This document shows positions 1 through 7,098 of a DNA stretch of 64,000 bases, piece by piece; the first letter of the stretch is position 1; each line of letters begins with the position of its first letter. The stretch is from Microbacterium sp. SLBN-154. Its GTDB lineage: Bacteria > Actinomycetota > Actinomycetes > Actinomycetales > Microbacteriaceae. The notes beneath the pieces were generated by a model. That model did no database searches. It was given only the letters and a program-made list of their open reading frames with translations, and was not told where the DNA came from. A program made the translations under genes and the position numbers. Location of the stretch: assembly GCF_006715565.1 (NCBI RefSeq), contig NZ_VFNL01000001.1:3508006-3572005 (forward strand). The letters run 5' to 3'.

Positions 1-1032
1 GGCCTGGCGATGATGCCAGCCGTCCTCGACCTGGCGAACTGGCGGCGGCGACTCTCGACCGCTCCCCGGCGCGCGCTGATCGACGCCCTCGATCAGCGGA
101 CCGTCGCCGAGTGGATCGCGACGCGGATCCCCCACCGCGGCGCCCGTGACCTGGCGGCGGCTGCGCTCCGGGAGGTGTTCTGCGTCGAGCCCTCCGAGAT
201 CTCACTTCTCGTGCTGATCGAGAGTGTGGCGTCATCAGGCGGACTGGGGTCGGTGCTCGGCTTCGACGGAGGCGCGCAGCAGGATCTCATCCTCGAAGGC
301 GCCGGTACCCTCGTGGCGCGCATGGCCGCCGGCCTCGACGTGCGGCTCCATTCTCCGGTGCATCGGATCGACGACACCGCGACGGGGGTGGTCGTCGAAG
401 CGGCGACCGGTGCCGTCCGCGCGCGCCGAGCGCTCGTCGCCGTTCCCCCCTCCCTCGGCCGCGACATCGCCCTGTCGCCTCCGCCGGATCCCGACCTGGC
501 TCGTTGGCTCGCCTCGCAGCGGCGCGGGCGCATCGTGAAGGTGATCGCGCACTATGAGCGGCCCTTCTGGCGAGATCGCGGCCTGTCCGGCACGGTCCTC
601 CTCCCCCACGGGCCGGCCGGCTTGGCCACCGACATCTCCCCGCCGAGCGGCGGAGGGCGCCTCTGTCTCATCGCCGCCGGACGGGATGCCGATCACCTCC
701 GCGGGCTCTCCGATGCGGTCCGCCACCGCCGCGTTCTCGAGGCACTCGTCCCCGTGCTCGGCGACGAGACGTTGCGCCCCCTCGATGTCGTGGGGAAGGA
801 CTGGACCGACGACCCGTGGATCCGCGGCGGCTACAGCTCGATTCCGTCGCCCGGCTCGTCGGTCCCACCGGTGTCCTTCCATCCGCGAGGCCACGTGCAC
901 TGGGCCGGCACCGAGACGGCGACCGAGTGGTCGGGTTACATGGAGGGCGCCGTGCGCTCGGGAGAGCGCGCCGCCGACGAGATCGTCGCAGCGACGCGTC
1001 AGTCGAGGAAGATGTCGGGGAAGAGCTCGTAG
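1..1032 (+). CDS. Flavin monoamine oxidase family protein, 5'-truncated by window edge
   Basis: C-terminal part of an FAD-dependent amine oxidase (putrescine/monoamine oxidase type). The frame is open to base 1, so the N-terminal dinucleotide-binding GxGxxG region lies outside the window. Visible are the middle substrate and FAD domain (a conserved GGAQQ stretch near residue 98) and the C-terminal FAD-binding signature HWAGTETATEWSGYMEGAV followed by SGERAADEI, which is typical of flavin amine oxidases. The expected reaction is oxidative deamination of an amine to an aldehyde, with H2O2 and ammonia released. Its 3' end overlaps the end of the convergent SDR gene by 34 bp. The substrate cannot be told from this part. 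Confidence 0.85.
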   Translation, partial: GLAMMPAVLDLANWRRRLSTAPRRALIDALDQRTVAEWIATRIPHRGARDLAAAALREVFCVEPSEISLLVLIESVASSGGLGSVLGFDGGAQQDLILEGAGTLVARMAAGLDVRLHSPVHRIDDTATGVVVEAATGAVRARRALVAVPPSLGRDIALSPPPDPDLARWLASQRRGRIVKVIAHYERPFWRDRGLSGTVLLPHGPAGLATDISPPSGGGRLCLIAAGRDADHLRGLSDAVRHRRVLEALVPVLGDETLRPLDVVGKDWTDDPWIRGGYSSIPSPGSSVPPVSFHPRGHVHWAGTETATEWSGYMEGAVRSGERAADEIVAATRQSRKMSGKSS

Positions 1033-1829
1033 TCGGGAGTTCCCGGCACCGCCGCGTAGCGCGAGAAGTCGGTCACACCGGCGGCTTCGAGCACGTCTTC
1101 GACGATGAGCGTCTGTCCGGTGTAGTCCCGCGACGGCTTCGTCAGCACCTCGTACGCGGCGTCGGCGTAGATCTCGGGCGTGCGGCTGGCCCGCATCATC
1201 CGGTCTCCCCCGAGGGCGAACTGCACCGCGGCCGTGGCGATCGTGGTACGCGGCCACAGCGTGTTCGCCGCGATCCCCGCCTCGGCGAACTCCGCGGCGA
1301 AGCCGAGGGTCGCCATCGTCATGCCGTACTTCGCCAGCGTGTAGCCGGTGTGCGCGCCGAGCCAGCGCGGGCTGAGGTTCAACGGCGGCGAGAGCGACAG
1401 GATGTGGGGGTTGGCCGCCTCGCGCAGAATCGGCACCGCCGCCCGCGAGAGCATGAAGGTGCCACGGACGTTGACGTCCTGCATGAGGTCGTACTTCTTC
1501 GCCGCGAGGTCGAGCGAGGGCGACAGGTCGATCACGCTGGCGTTGTTGATCACGATGTCGATGCCGTCGAACTCGCCCTGGGTCTTCAGCACCGCCTCGG
1601 TGATGTCATCGTCGTTACGCACGTCGCCGACGATCGGCAAAGCCCGCCCGCCGGCCTCTTCGATCGCGGCCGCCGCGGTGTGCACGGTGCCCTCGAGCTT
1701 CGGGTGCGGGGTGTCGGTCTTGGCCAGCAGCGCGATGTTCGCGCCGTCGCGCGCCGCGCGCAGCGCGATCGCGAGGCCGATCCCGCGGCTGCCGCCCGAG
1801 ATGAGGATGGTCTTTCCGGCGAGGGTCAT
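999..1829 (-). CDS. SDR family oxidoreductase, HSDL2-like
   Basis: A 276-residue short-chain dehydrogenase. The N-terminal cofactor motif SGGSRGIG (residues 11-18) and the active-site YTLAK stretch are intact. The segment after the first helix (AKTDTPHPKLEGT) and the NTLWP stretch resemble hydroxysteroid-dehydrogenase-like 2 proteins, which act in peroxisomal or bacterial fatty acyl metabolism; substrate is inferred only. The start is fixed by a GGAGGAG ribosome site and an ATGA overlap with the stop of the enoyl-CoA hydratase gene upstream. It is the last gene of a three-gene operon (SDR, hydratase, SDR) that looks like a beta-oxidation-type module. Confidence 0.9.
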   Translation of the reverse strand: MTLAGKTILISGGSRGIGLAIALRAARDGANIALLAKTDTPHPKLEGTVHTAAAAIEEAGGRALPIVGDVRNDDDITEAVLKTQGEFDGIDIVINNASVIDLSPSLDLAAKKYDLMQDVNVRGTFMLSRAAVPILREAANPHILSLSPPLNLSPRWLGAHTGYTLAKYGMTMATLGFAAEFAEAGIAANTLWPRTTIATAAVQFALGGDRMMRASRTPEIYADAAYEVLTKPSRDYTGQTLIVEDVLEAAGVTDFSRYAAVPGTPDYELFPDIFLD

Positions 1830-2632
1830 CGGGTCTCCTCCGAGCGGGATCGTGAACGGGATGCTGCGGCGAAGGCCGCGACGCGGGTGCGCGCCTCGTC
1901 GGTGGCGAACCGGGCGCCGATCGTGGCGGCCTCGTCGTCGAGGTTCGCCTCGAAGGGGCGATCCGCCCCCTGCCGGACCAGGCGCTTGGCCTGCCCGAAG
2001 GCTGCGGTCGCGCCGTCGATCCAGGTGCGGGCGATCGCCTCGGCCCGGGCGGCCAGCTCGGCGGCGGGCACGACCTCGGCGACGAGACCCCAATCGAGTG
2101 CCTCCTCCGCAGTGAGCGTGCGGTCCTGGAGCAGCAGCTGCAGGGCACGCCGTTGGCCGACCGCCGCCGGCAGCAGCGTCGTCACCCCGAGGTCGGGGGT
2201 GAGCCCGATGTTGGCGTAGCGGCTGACGAAGCGCGCCGCGTCGGTGGCCACGATGTAGTCGGCGGTGAGCATGAGCCCGAGGCCCCCGCCGGCCACGGCG
2301 CCCTGCACGGCGGCGACGATGGGTGTGTCCGACAGAGCAAGGGTGCGGATGCCGTCGTGAATCACGTGGGCGCTGGCGGTGACGTCGTCACCGGAAGCCC
2401 CGCTGGTCGACATCGCCACCACGTCGCCGCCCGCGCAGAAGGCGGGCCCCGCGGCATCCAGGATCACCGCTCCGATCGCGGGGTCGTCGGCCACCCGGTG
2501 GGCGATCTCGCGCCAGCGTTCGGCCATCGCGAAGTCCATCGCGTTCAACCGCGCCGGGCGGTTGAAGGTGACCCGGGCGAGGCCGTCGTCCGCGACGGCG
2601 AGGAGGATGCTGTCCTCGACGACGCCGGTCAT
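1826..2632 (-). CDS. Enoyl-CoA hydratase/isomerase family protein
   Basis: A 268-residue crotonase-fold protein. The oxyanion-hole segments are visible: AFCAGGDV near residue 65 and AGGGLGLMLTADYIVA near residue 114, with the later segment GLTPDLGVT. In beta-oxidation such enzymes hydrate trans-2-enoyl-CoA to 3-hydroxyacyl-CoA. An aspartate (PDLG) sits where many hydratases carry a catalytic glutamate, so isomerase or another crotonase chemistry is possible. It overlaps both neighbours by ATGA junctions, so it is translationally coupled in the SDR-hydratase-SDR operon. Confidence 0.88.
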   Translation of the reverse strand: MTGVVEDSILLAVADDGLARVTFNRPARLNAMDFAMAERWREIAHRVADDPAIGAVILDAAGPAFCAGGDVVAMSTSGASGDDVTASAHVIHDGIRTLALSDTPIVAAVQGAVAGGGLGLMLTADYIVATDAARFVSRYANIGLTPDLGVTTLLPAAVGQRRALQLLLQDRTLTAEEALDWGLVAEVVPAAELAARAEAIARTWIDGATAAFGQAKRLVRQGADRPFEANLDDEAATIGARFATDEARTRVAAFAAASRSRSRSEETR

Positions 2633-3390
2633 CGGGGAGCCATCCGGATCGCGCCGTCGAGGCGGATCGTCTCGCCGTTGAGGTAGCCGTTCTCGACGAT
2701 CTGCTGCACCAGGGAGGCGTACTCGTCGGGCCTTCCAAGGCGCGCGGGATAGGGCACCTGTTCGCCGAGCGAGTCCTGAGCCGCCTGCGGCAGGCCCTTC
2801 AGCATCGGGGTCTCCATGATGCCGGGGGCGATCGTGACGACCCGGATGGCGTGGCGGGCCAGTTCGCGCGCGATCGGAAGGGTCATGGCGTGCACGCCTC
2901 CCTTGCTAGCCGCATACGCCGGCTGACCGATCTGCCCGTCGAAGGCGGCGACGCTGGCGGTGTTGACGATGACGCCCCGGTCTCCGGACGCGGTGGGCTC
3001 GGTGCGGGCGATGGCCGCGGAGCCCTGGGCGATCACGTTGTACGTGCCGATGAGGTTCACCCGGATGAGGCGTTCGAAGTCGGCCAGGGGCGTGGGCCGG
3101 CCGTCACGGTCGAGCACCTTGGCCGGCGGGGCGATCCCGGCGCAGTTCACGACGATGCGCAGCGGTCCTGTGCTCGCCGCCGTGGCGACCGCGGCGGCGA
3201 CCTGCTCGGGGTCGGTGACATCGGCAGGGGCGAAGGCCCCACCGAAGCCGGCCGCGGCCTCGGCTCCAGGCGATGAGGGCAGATCGACGATGGTCACGAC
3301 GGCACCCGCGCGGGCGAGTCTGTCGGCGGTGGCGAGGCCGAGCCCGCTCGCGCCGCCGGTGACGAGGGCTGCTGCGCCCGAGATCTCCAT
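2629..3390 (-). CDS. SDR family NAD(P)-dependent oxidoreductase, 3-hydroxyacyl-CoA dehydrogenase-like
   Basis: A 253-residue classical SDR with the cofactor motif TGGASGLG (about residues 11-18), the NCAGIA loop, the catalytic serine in NTASVAAF and the YAASKGG catalytic motif. The IRLDGAIRMAPR C-terminus and the VDLP turn resemble type 2 3-hydroxyacyl-CoA dehydrogenases (HSD10 family), which oxidise 3-hydroxyacyl-CoA with NAD. First gene of the three-gene operon; together with the hydratase it would perform two successive beta-oxidation steps. Palindromic operator-like sequences lie 27 bp upstream of the start. Confidence 0.88.
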   Translation of the reverse strand: MEISGAAALVTGGASGLGLATADRLARAGAVVTIVDLPSSPGAEAAAGFGGAFAPADVTDPEQVAAAVATAASTGPLRIVVNCAGIAPPAKVLDRDGRPTPLADFERLIRVNLIGTYNVIAQGSAAIARTEPTASGDRGVIVNTASVAAFDGQIGQPAYAASKGGVHAMTLPIARELARHAIRVVTIAPGIMETPMLKGLPQAAQDSLGEQVPYPARLGRPDEYASLVQQIVENGYLNGETIRLDGAIRMAPR

Positions 3391-3416
3391 GCCGTTCCCC
3401 TTCGAACCGTTCCGCC

Positions 3417-3476
3417 TGTCAGCGACACGGCGTGTCAGTCCCCATGGGACTGAGTGTCACCGCCGTATCGCTGACA
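3417..3476. promoter_or_regulatory. Double palindromic operator upstream of the SDR/hydratase operon
   Basis: A 60-bp imperfect inverted repeat sits just upstream of the first SDR start. Its centre is a perfect dyad TCAGTCCC-CAT-GGGACTGA (3435-3453). The right arm (3455-3476) is itself a palindrome with TGTCA and TGACA half sites and an inner GCGATACGGCG; the left arm (from 3417) repeats it in inverted orientation as TGTCAGCGACACGGCG. The arrangement is typical for TetR/AcrR-family repressors of fatty-acid genes, but no regulator gene lies beside it. Confidence 0.6.
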
Positions 3477-3501
3477 CCAGGCTAACGGGTTCGCCGTGAC
3501 G

Positions 3502-4536
3502 TCACGAGCCGCGCGACTCGTCCTTCGCGACGACGACCGGCTCGCCCTCGATCTGCTCGCGGTCCTTCGCCTCGCGGTCGTTGCGGGTCTTGATGAGGCT
3601 CGCGATCGTCGCCACCGTGATCGTGCCGGCGATGAAGAGCAGCGACAGCCAGATCGGGATCTCGGGAACCCACAGCAGCGGCTCGCCGCCGTTGATGAAG
3701 GGCAGCTCATTGACGTGGAGAGCGTGGAAGACGAGTTTCACGCCGATGAAGGCGAGGATGACCGCGAGACCCTGTGCGAGGTAGACCAGGCGCTCCAGCA
3801 GACCGCCGATGAGGAAGTACAGCTGACGCAGACCCATCAGGGCGAATGCGTTGGCGACGAAGACGATGTACGCCTCCTCGGTCAGACCGTAGATCGCGGG
3901 GATCGAGTCGACGGCGAAGATGAGGTCGACGAACCCGATCGCGACGATGACGAGCAGCATCGGGGTGACGAACCGACGACCGTCCTTCTTGACGGTCAGC
4001 TTGTCGCCGTTGTACTCGTCGCTGACCGGCAGGTGACGACGCACGAACGTCATGAACTTGCCGTTGGCGGGGTCGGACTCGCCGTGCGAGAACGCCTGTC
4101 GGTAGGCCAGGAACAGCAGCAGCGCCCCGAAGATGTAGAAGATCCACGAGAAGTTCTCGATGAGGGCCGCACCGACCGCGATGAACGCTCCACGCATGAC
4201 CAGCGCGATCACGATGCCGATCATCAGCACCTTCTGCTGGTAGATCTTCGGCACCGCGAACCCGGTCATGACGATGAGGAAGACGAAGAGGTTGTCGATC
4301 GACAGCGCCTTCTCGGTGAGGTAGCCGGCGTAGTACTCGCCACCGAAGTCCCAACCCCAGACCATGCCGATGACGACGCCGAAGATGAGGGCGAGGCCGA
4401 TGTAGAAGGCCGACCAGCGGGCCGACTCGCCGATGCTCGGCTCGTGGGGCTTTCGCACATGGGCGAAGAACTCGTAGATGAAGAACGCGATGGTGACCGC
4501 GATCGTGATGATCCAGACGAGAGGAGTGATGTCCAC
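3502..4536 (-). CDS. TerC family membrane protein (Mn2+ exporter type)
   Basis: A 344-residue integral membrane protein with about nine hydrophobic segments. The two TerC signature stretches are present, SIDNLFVFLIVM and DLIFAVDSIPAI, each carrying the conserved acidic residue within a membrane helix. The family (TerC, Alx, MeeF) exports manganese and supports metal homeostasis. The GTG start at 4536 is chosen because a GGAGC ribosome site precedes it and longer starts would run into the riboswitch. Preceded by a yybP-ykoY riboswitch at 4571-4670, so expression should rise with Mn2+. A paralogue is at 12629-13657. Confidence 0.9.
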   Translation of the reverse strand: MDITPLVWIITIAVTIAFFIYEFFAHVRKPHEPSIGESARWSAFYIGLALIFGVVIGMVWGWDFGGEYYAGYLTEKALSIDNLFVFLIVMTGFAVPKIYQQKVLMIGIVIALVMRGAFIAVGAALIENFSWIFYIFGALLLFLAYRQAFSHGESDPANGKFMTFVRRHLPVSDEYNGDKLTVKKDGRRFVTPMLLVIVAIGFVDLIFAVDSIPAIYGLTEEAYIVFVANAFALMGLRQLYFLIGGLLERLVYLAQGLAVILAFIGVKLVFHALHVNELPFINGGEPLLWVPEIPIWLSLLFIAGTITVATIASLIKTRNDREAKDREQIEGEPVVVAKDESRGS

Positions 4537-4570
4537 GGAAAATGCTCCAAGAGTGAGGGCAGGCGTCGTA

Positions 4571-4670
4571 CCGCCCAAGGTCTCCTCCGCCCAGAGTGGG
4601 TCGGCGGCCCGGAACGCTGCATCGGATTCGTATTGACGGGCACGCCGCAAACGGGAGTACTCCCCTTGTT
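4571..4670 (-). ncRNA. yybP-ykoY manganese riboswitch upstream of terC (copy 1)
   Basis: The transcript carries the hallmark 5' loop GGGGAGUA (complement of 4651-4667) and the 3' GAGACCUU element (complement of 4577-4584). CAAGG next to the first and CCUUG at the end of the second can close helix P1. The GC-rich arms between them can form P2-P4. This is the known Mn2+-sensing aptamer class, and TerC-family exporters are known targets. The expression platform would be the 34 nt before the GTG start, which hold the ribosome site; a translational switch is inferred. Confidence 0.85.
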
Positions 4671-4673
4671 GCG

Positions 4674-4689
4674 GGTACCAGGGTACCAA
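4674..4689. repeat. Short direct repeat in the divergent promoter region
   Basis: Two tandem copies of GGTACC-centred octamers (GGTACC at 4674-4679 and 4682-4687) lie between the riboswitch and the start of the divergent phosphotransferase gene. They fall where the promoters of both genes must be, so they could be a regulator site; nothing else supports this. Confidence 0.35.
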
Positions 4690-4701
4690 ACCCCGCCGGG
4701 C

Positions 4702-4707
4702 TAGGGT
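4702..4707 (+). promoter_or_regulatory. -10 box TAGGGT for leaderless transcript
   Basis: TAGGGT ends 8 nt before the GTG at 4715 and no ribosome site precedes that GTG, which fits a leaderless mRNA. Confidence 0.5.
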
Positions 4708-4714
4708 GGCTCGC

Positions 4715-5449
4715 GTGTCGATTCCGACGGACGAGGTGGTGGTGCCCACGCGGGTGCGCCATCTCGCCGGCTCTGACGACCTGATACCCGTCTGGCGGAA
4801 CGGACTGGGTGGGCTGACCTTCCGCGCGACCGGGGCCGCCGGCATCCGCTACGTGAAGTGGGGACCGAGAAACGCCGAGACCACTGTCGAGGGGGAGGCG
4901 GAGCGCCTGGTGTGGGCGGCCGCATTCACACCGGTGCCGAGGGTGATCGCGCGGGGCGGAGACGACGACGAGGAGTGGCTCGTCACCGAGGCTCTTCCGG
5001 GCGAGAGTGCCGTCGCGCCGCGGTGGATCGCGGCACCCGAGATCGCCGTATCTGCGATCGGGGTGGGCCTCCGATCGCTCCACGACCGGCTTCCCGTGAC
5101 CGACTGCCCGTTCTCGTGGCGGGTCGCCGATCGTCTCGCGCGGGCGGCGCGCCGCGGCATCCGCGTGCCCGAGCCTCTGCGGAAGGCACCCGACGAGGAG
5201 GACCTCGTGGTCTGCCACGGCGACGCCTGCAGCCCCAACACGGTGCTCACCGACGAGGGGACCGTCTCGGGGCACGTCGATCTCGGCGCGCTCGGCGTCG
5301 CCGACCGCTGGGCCGACATCGCCGTCGCCGCGATGAGCCTGGAGTGGAACTATGGGCCAGGATGGACCGAGACTCTGCTCGAGGCCTACGGCATCGCCCC
5401 GGACGAGAGTCGGATGACGTACTACCGAGAGCTGTGGAACGCGACATGA
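4715..5449 (+). CDS. Aminoglycoside phosphotransferase (APH(3')-type) family protein
   Basis: A kinase-like protein of 244 residues when started at GTG 4715 (an earlier GTG is at 4706). The APH catalytic loop HGDACSPN (Asp170 as base) and the metal-binding HVDLGALGVADRWADIA segment match the APH(3') branch, and the length fits (about 260). This family transfers phosphate from ATP to the 3'-OH of aminoglycosides, but chromosomal actinobacterial members are often uncharacterised and resistance cannot be assumed. The 3' end overlaps the next gene (ATGA). Divergent from the TerC gene. Confidence 0.82.
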   Translation: MSIPTDEVVVPTRVRHLAGSDDLIPVWRNGLGGLTFRATGAAGIRYVKWGPRNAETTVEGEAERLVWAAAFTPVPRVIARGGDDDEEWLVTEALPGESAVAPRWIAAPEIAVSAIGVGLRSLHDRLPVTDCPFSWRVADRLARAARRGIRVPEPLRKAPDEEDLVVCHGDACSPNTVLTDEGTVSGHVDLGALGVADRWADIAVAAMSLEWNYGPGWTETLLEAYGIAPDESRMTYYRELWNAT

Positions 5450-5955
5450 CAGAAACCCCGCGGGTGACCGGAACGGTCGAGACGATCGACGATGAGCGGC
5501 ACCTCGTGCTGCGGAGGACGTTCACCGCGTCGGCGAAGAAGGTGTGGCGCGATCTGACCGACGCCGACCGGCTCGAGAGGTGGATCGGCACGTGGGAGGG
5601 CGACCCGGCCGACGGGCACGTGATGTTCCGGATGACCGCCGAGGGTGAGAATGTGCCCGCCGAGACCTTCACGATCCGCGAGTGCGACAAGCCACGGCGT
5701 CTGGTCGCCGACACCGCCGTCGGCGAGGGGACCTGGCACCTGTGGTTCGAGCTCAAGGAGGACGAGGGCGAGACCCTGCTCTCGTTCGGCCAGCGACTGG
5801 GCGGCGGTGAGGACGTCGGCTCGATCGGGCCCGGCTGGGAGTACTACCTCGACCGGCTCGTCGCGGCGCGCGAGGGGCGCGACGTCGCGGAGGTCGAGTG
5901 GAGCGCGTACTACCCCGCGCTCCGCGAGGAGTACCTGAAGGTCGACGCGGGCTGA
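5446..5955 (+). CDS. SRPBCC (AHSA1/START-like) domain protein
   Basis: A 169-residue protein of the activator-of-Hsp90-ATPase-1 homologue family. The N-terminal pattern RTFTASAKKVWRDLTDADRLERWIGTWEGDP is the usual AHSA1 opening, followed by the alternating strands and the long C-terminal helix (GWEYYLDRLVAAREGR). Such helix-grip proteins bind hydrophobic ligands; bacterial members have mostly unknown roles. It is translationally coupled to the phosphotransferase gene by an ATGA overlap, so the two probably share a transcript. Confidence 0.85.
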   Translation: MTETPRVTGTVETIDDERHLVLRRTFTASAKKVWRDLTDADRLERWIGTWEGDPADGHVMFRMTAEGENVPAETFTIRECDKPRRLVADTAVGEGTWHLWFELKEDEGETLLSFGQRLGGGEDVGSIGPGWEYYLDRLVAAREGRDVAEVEWSAYYPALREEYLKVDAG

Positions 5956-6037
5956 GCGCGGCGGTCGCGCGGGGCGTTCGCGCGGCGGTGACGGCGCGCC
6001 GTGGTGGTGCCGCGATGCGGTGGCCTGGCGCATGAGT

Positions 6038-6234
6038 GGCGCATATGGTCGCCTTGCCGCGCTCAACCCGGCTATCTGCGCCACCTCGATCCGCAGCCGC
6101 CGGGGAATGTGGCGCATGTGGTCGCCTTGCGCAGCTGAACCCGACCATTTGCGCCACCTCGGTCCGCGCCGCCTCAAGGAAGCGGCGCATATGGTCGCTT
6201 TGCGCCGCTCAAACCGACAATTTGCGCCACCTCG
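6038..6234. repeat. Three-copy 73-bp tandem intergenic repeat with palindromic cores
   Basis: Three 51-bp units start at 6038, 6111 and 6184, a strict 73-bp period. Each begins GGCGCATATGGTCGC (small variants), has a middle like TTGCGCCGCTCAA, and ends ATTTGCGCCACCTCG. The two ends are inverted copies of each other (GGCGCAxATGGTCG against CGACCATTTGCGCC), so each unit can form a stem-loop. This fills most of the 354-bp gene-free gap at 5956-6309; I see no gene in it. Function unknown. Confidence 0.85.
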
Positions 6235-6309
6235 ATGAGCCGGCGCTACGGCGCTGACGGGCAGTGACGCGCGTGGACCCCGGGGGCCGCCCGACCCTGC
6301 GCCCGGCCC

Positions 6310-7098
6310 TCAGCCCGGCCCGAGGATGAGGTTCCACGTCCCGGCGAGCACGGCCGCGGCGACGGCGATCCCTCCGACGGCGGCGCCCACGGCCAACAGT
6401 GCCCACTCGCGTCGGCCGAACGTCGATTCCCGGGCCCAGGTGCGGCGGCCCGGCGCGCCGAAGCCCCGCGCCTCCATCGCGGTGGCGAGCGTCGCCCCGC
6501 GGCGGAGCGACAGCACGAGCAGCGCGAACGCCATGCCGAGGAATCGGCGCACCCGGCCGCGGTCGGCCACGCCGCGCGCGCGGCGCGCGAGCTCGAGCGC
6601 CCGCCAGTCGTCGAGGAACAGCCCCACCATGCGCAGCCCCGCGAGCGCCCCGAGCACGAAACGCGAGGGCAGCCGCAGCACCTGGCCGAGCCCGTCGGCG
6701 AGGTCGGTGGGGTCGACGGTGACGAACAGCACGACCGAGGGCAGCGCGATGGCGAGCACCCGCAGCATCGTGGCGAACGCCAGCTCGAGCGACCCCTCGC
6801 TGACGCGGACGACGAACAGCTCCAGCAGCACCCGCCCCGACGTCTCGCCGTAGAGCGCGATCGTCAGTGCTGTGAGCGGTGCGGCGAGCCACACCGGCCA
6901 CGTGCGCCGCCAGAACTCGCGCCACCCGAGGCCTGCGAACGGGAACAGCGCGAACTCGAGAAGCAGCGCCACCCCCGCCGAGACCGGGTCGAGGGTCAGC
7001 ACGAGCGGCACGGTGAGAAGTGCCGCCGCGCCGAGCTTCGCGACCGGGTTGATCGCGGCGACCGGGCCGGTGCGCGCGCGGGTGCGCTCGAGCGTCAT
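6310..7098 (-). CDS. ykoC: Energy-coupling factor transporter transmembrane protein (EcfT, YkoC-like)
   Basis: A 262-residue membrane protein with several hydrophobic helices. The two cytoplasmic coupling-helix motifs of EcfT are visible: ARRARG (about residue 172) and AMEARGFG (about 210), which dock onto the two ATPase domains. Third gene of the S component, ATPase, T component order, the B. subtilis ykoEDC arrangement. The start overlaps the ATPase stop by ATGA. With the TPP riboswitch upstream of the operon, it is assigned to thiamine or precursor uptake; the substrate is inferred from the riboswitch. Confidence 0.88.
   Translation of the reverse strand: MTLERTRARTGPVAAINPVAKLGAAALLTVPLVLTLDPVSAGVALLLEFALFPFAGLGWREFWRRTWPVWLAAPLTALTIALYGETSGRVLLELFVVRVSEGSLELAFATMLRVLAIALPSVVLFVTVDPTDLADGLGQVLRLPSRFVLGALAGLRMVGLFLDDWRALELARRARGVADRGRVRRFLGMAFALLVLSLRRGATLATAMEARGFGAPGRRTWARESTFGRREWALLAVGAAVGGIAVAAAVLAGTWNLILGPG

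Noticed and set aside
3502..4536. Tellurite-resistance determinant
   Set aside because: The TerC name is historical. No TerA, TerB, TerD or TerZ genes are present, and the manganese riboswitch upstream points to metal export.
6038..6234. CRISPR array
   Set aside because: The repeat is 51 bp with 22-bp intervals that resemble each other in part, only three copies are present, the cores are palindromic over their whole length, and no cas genes are near.
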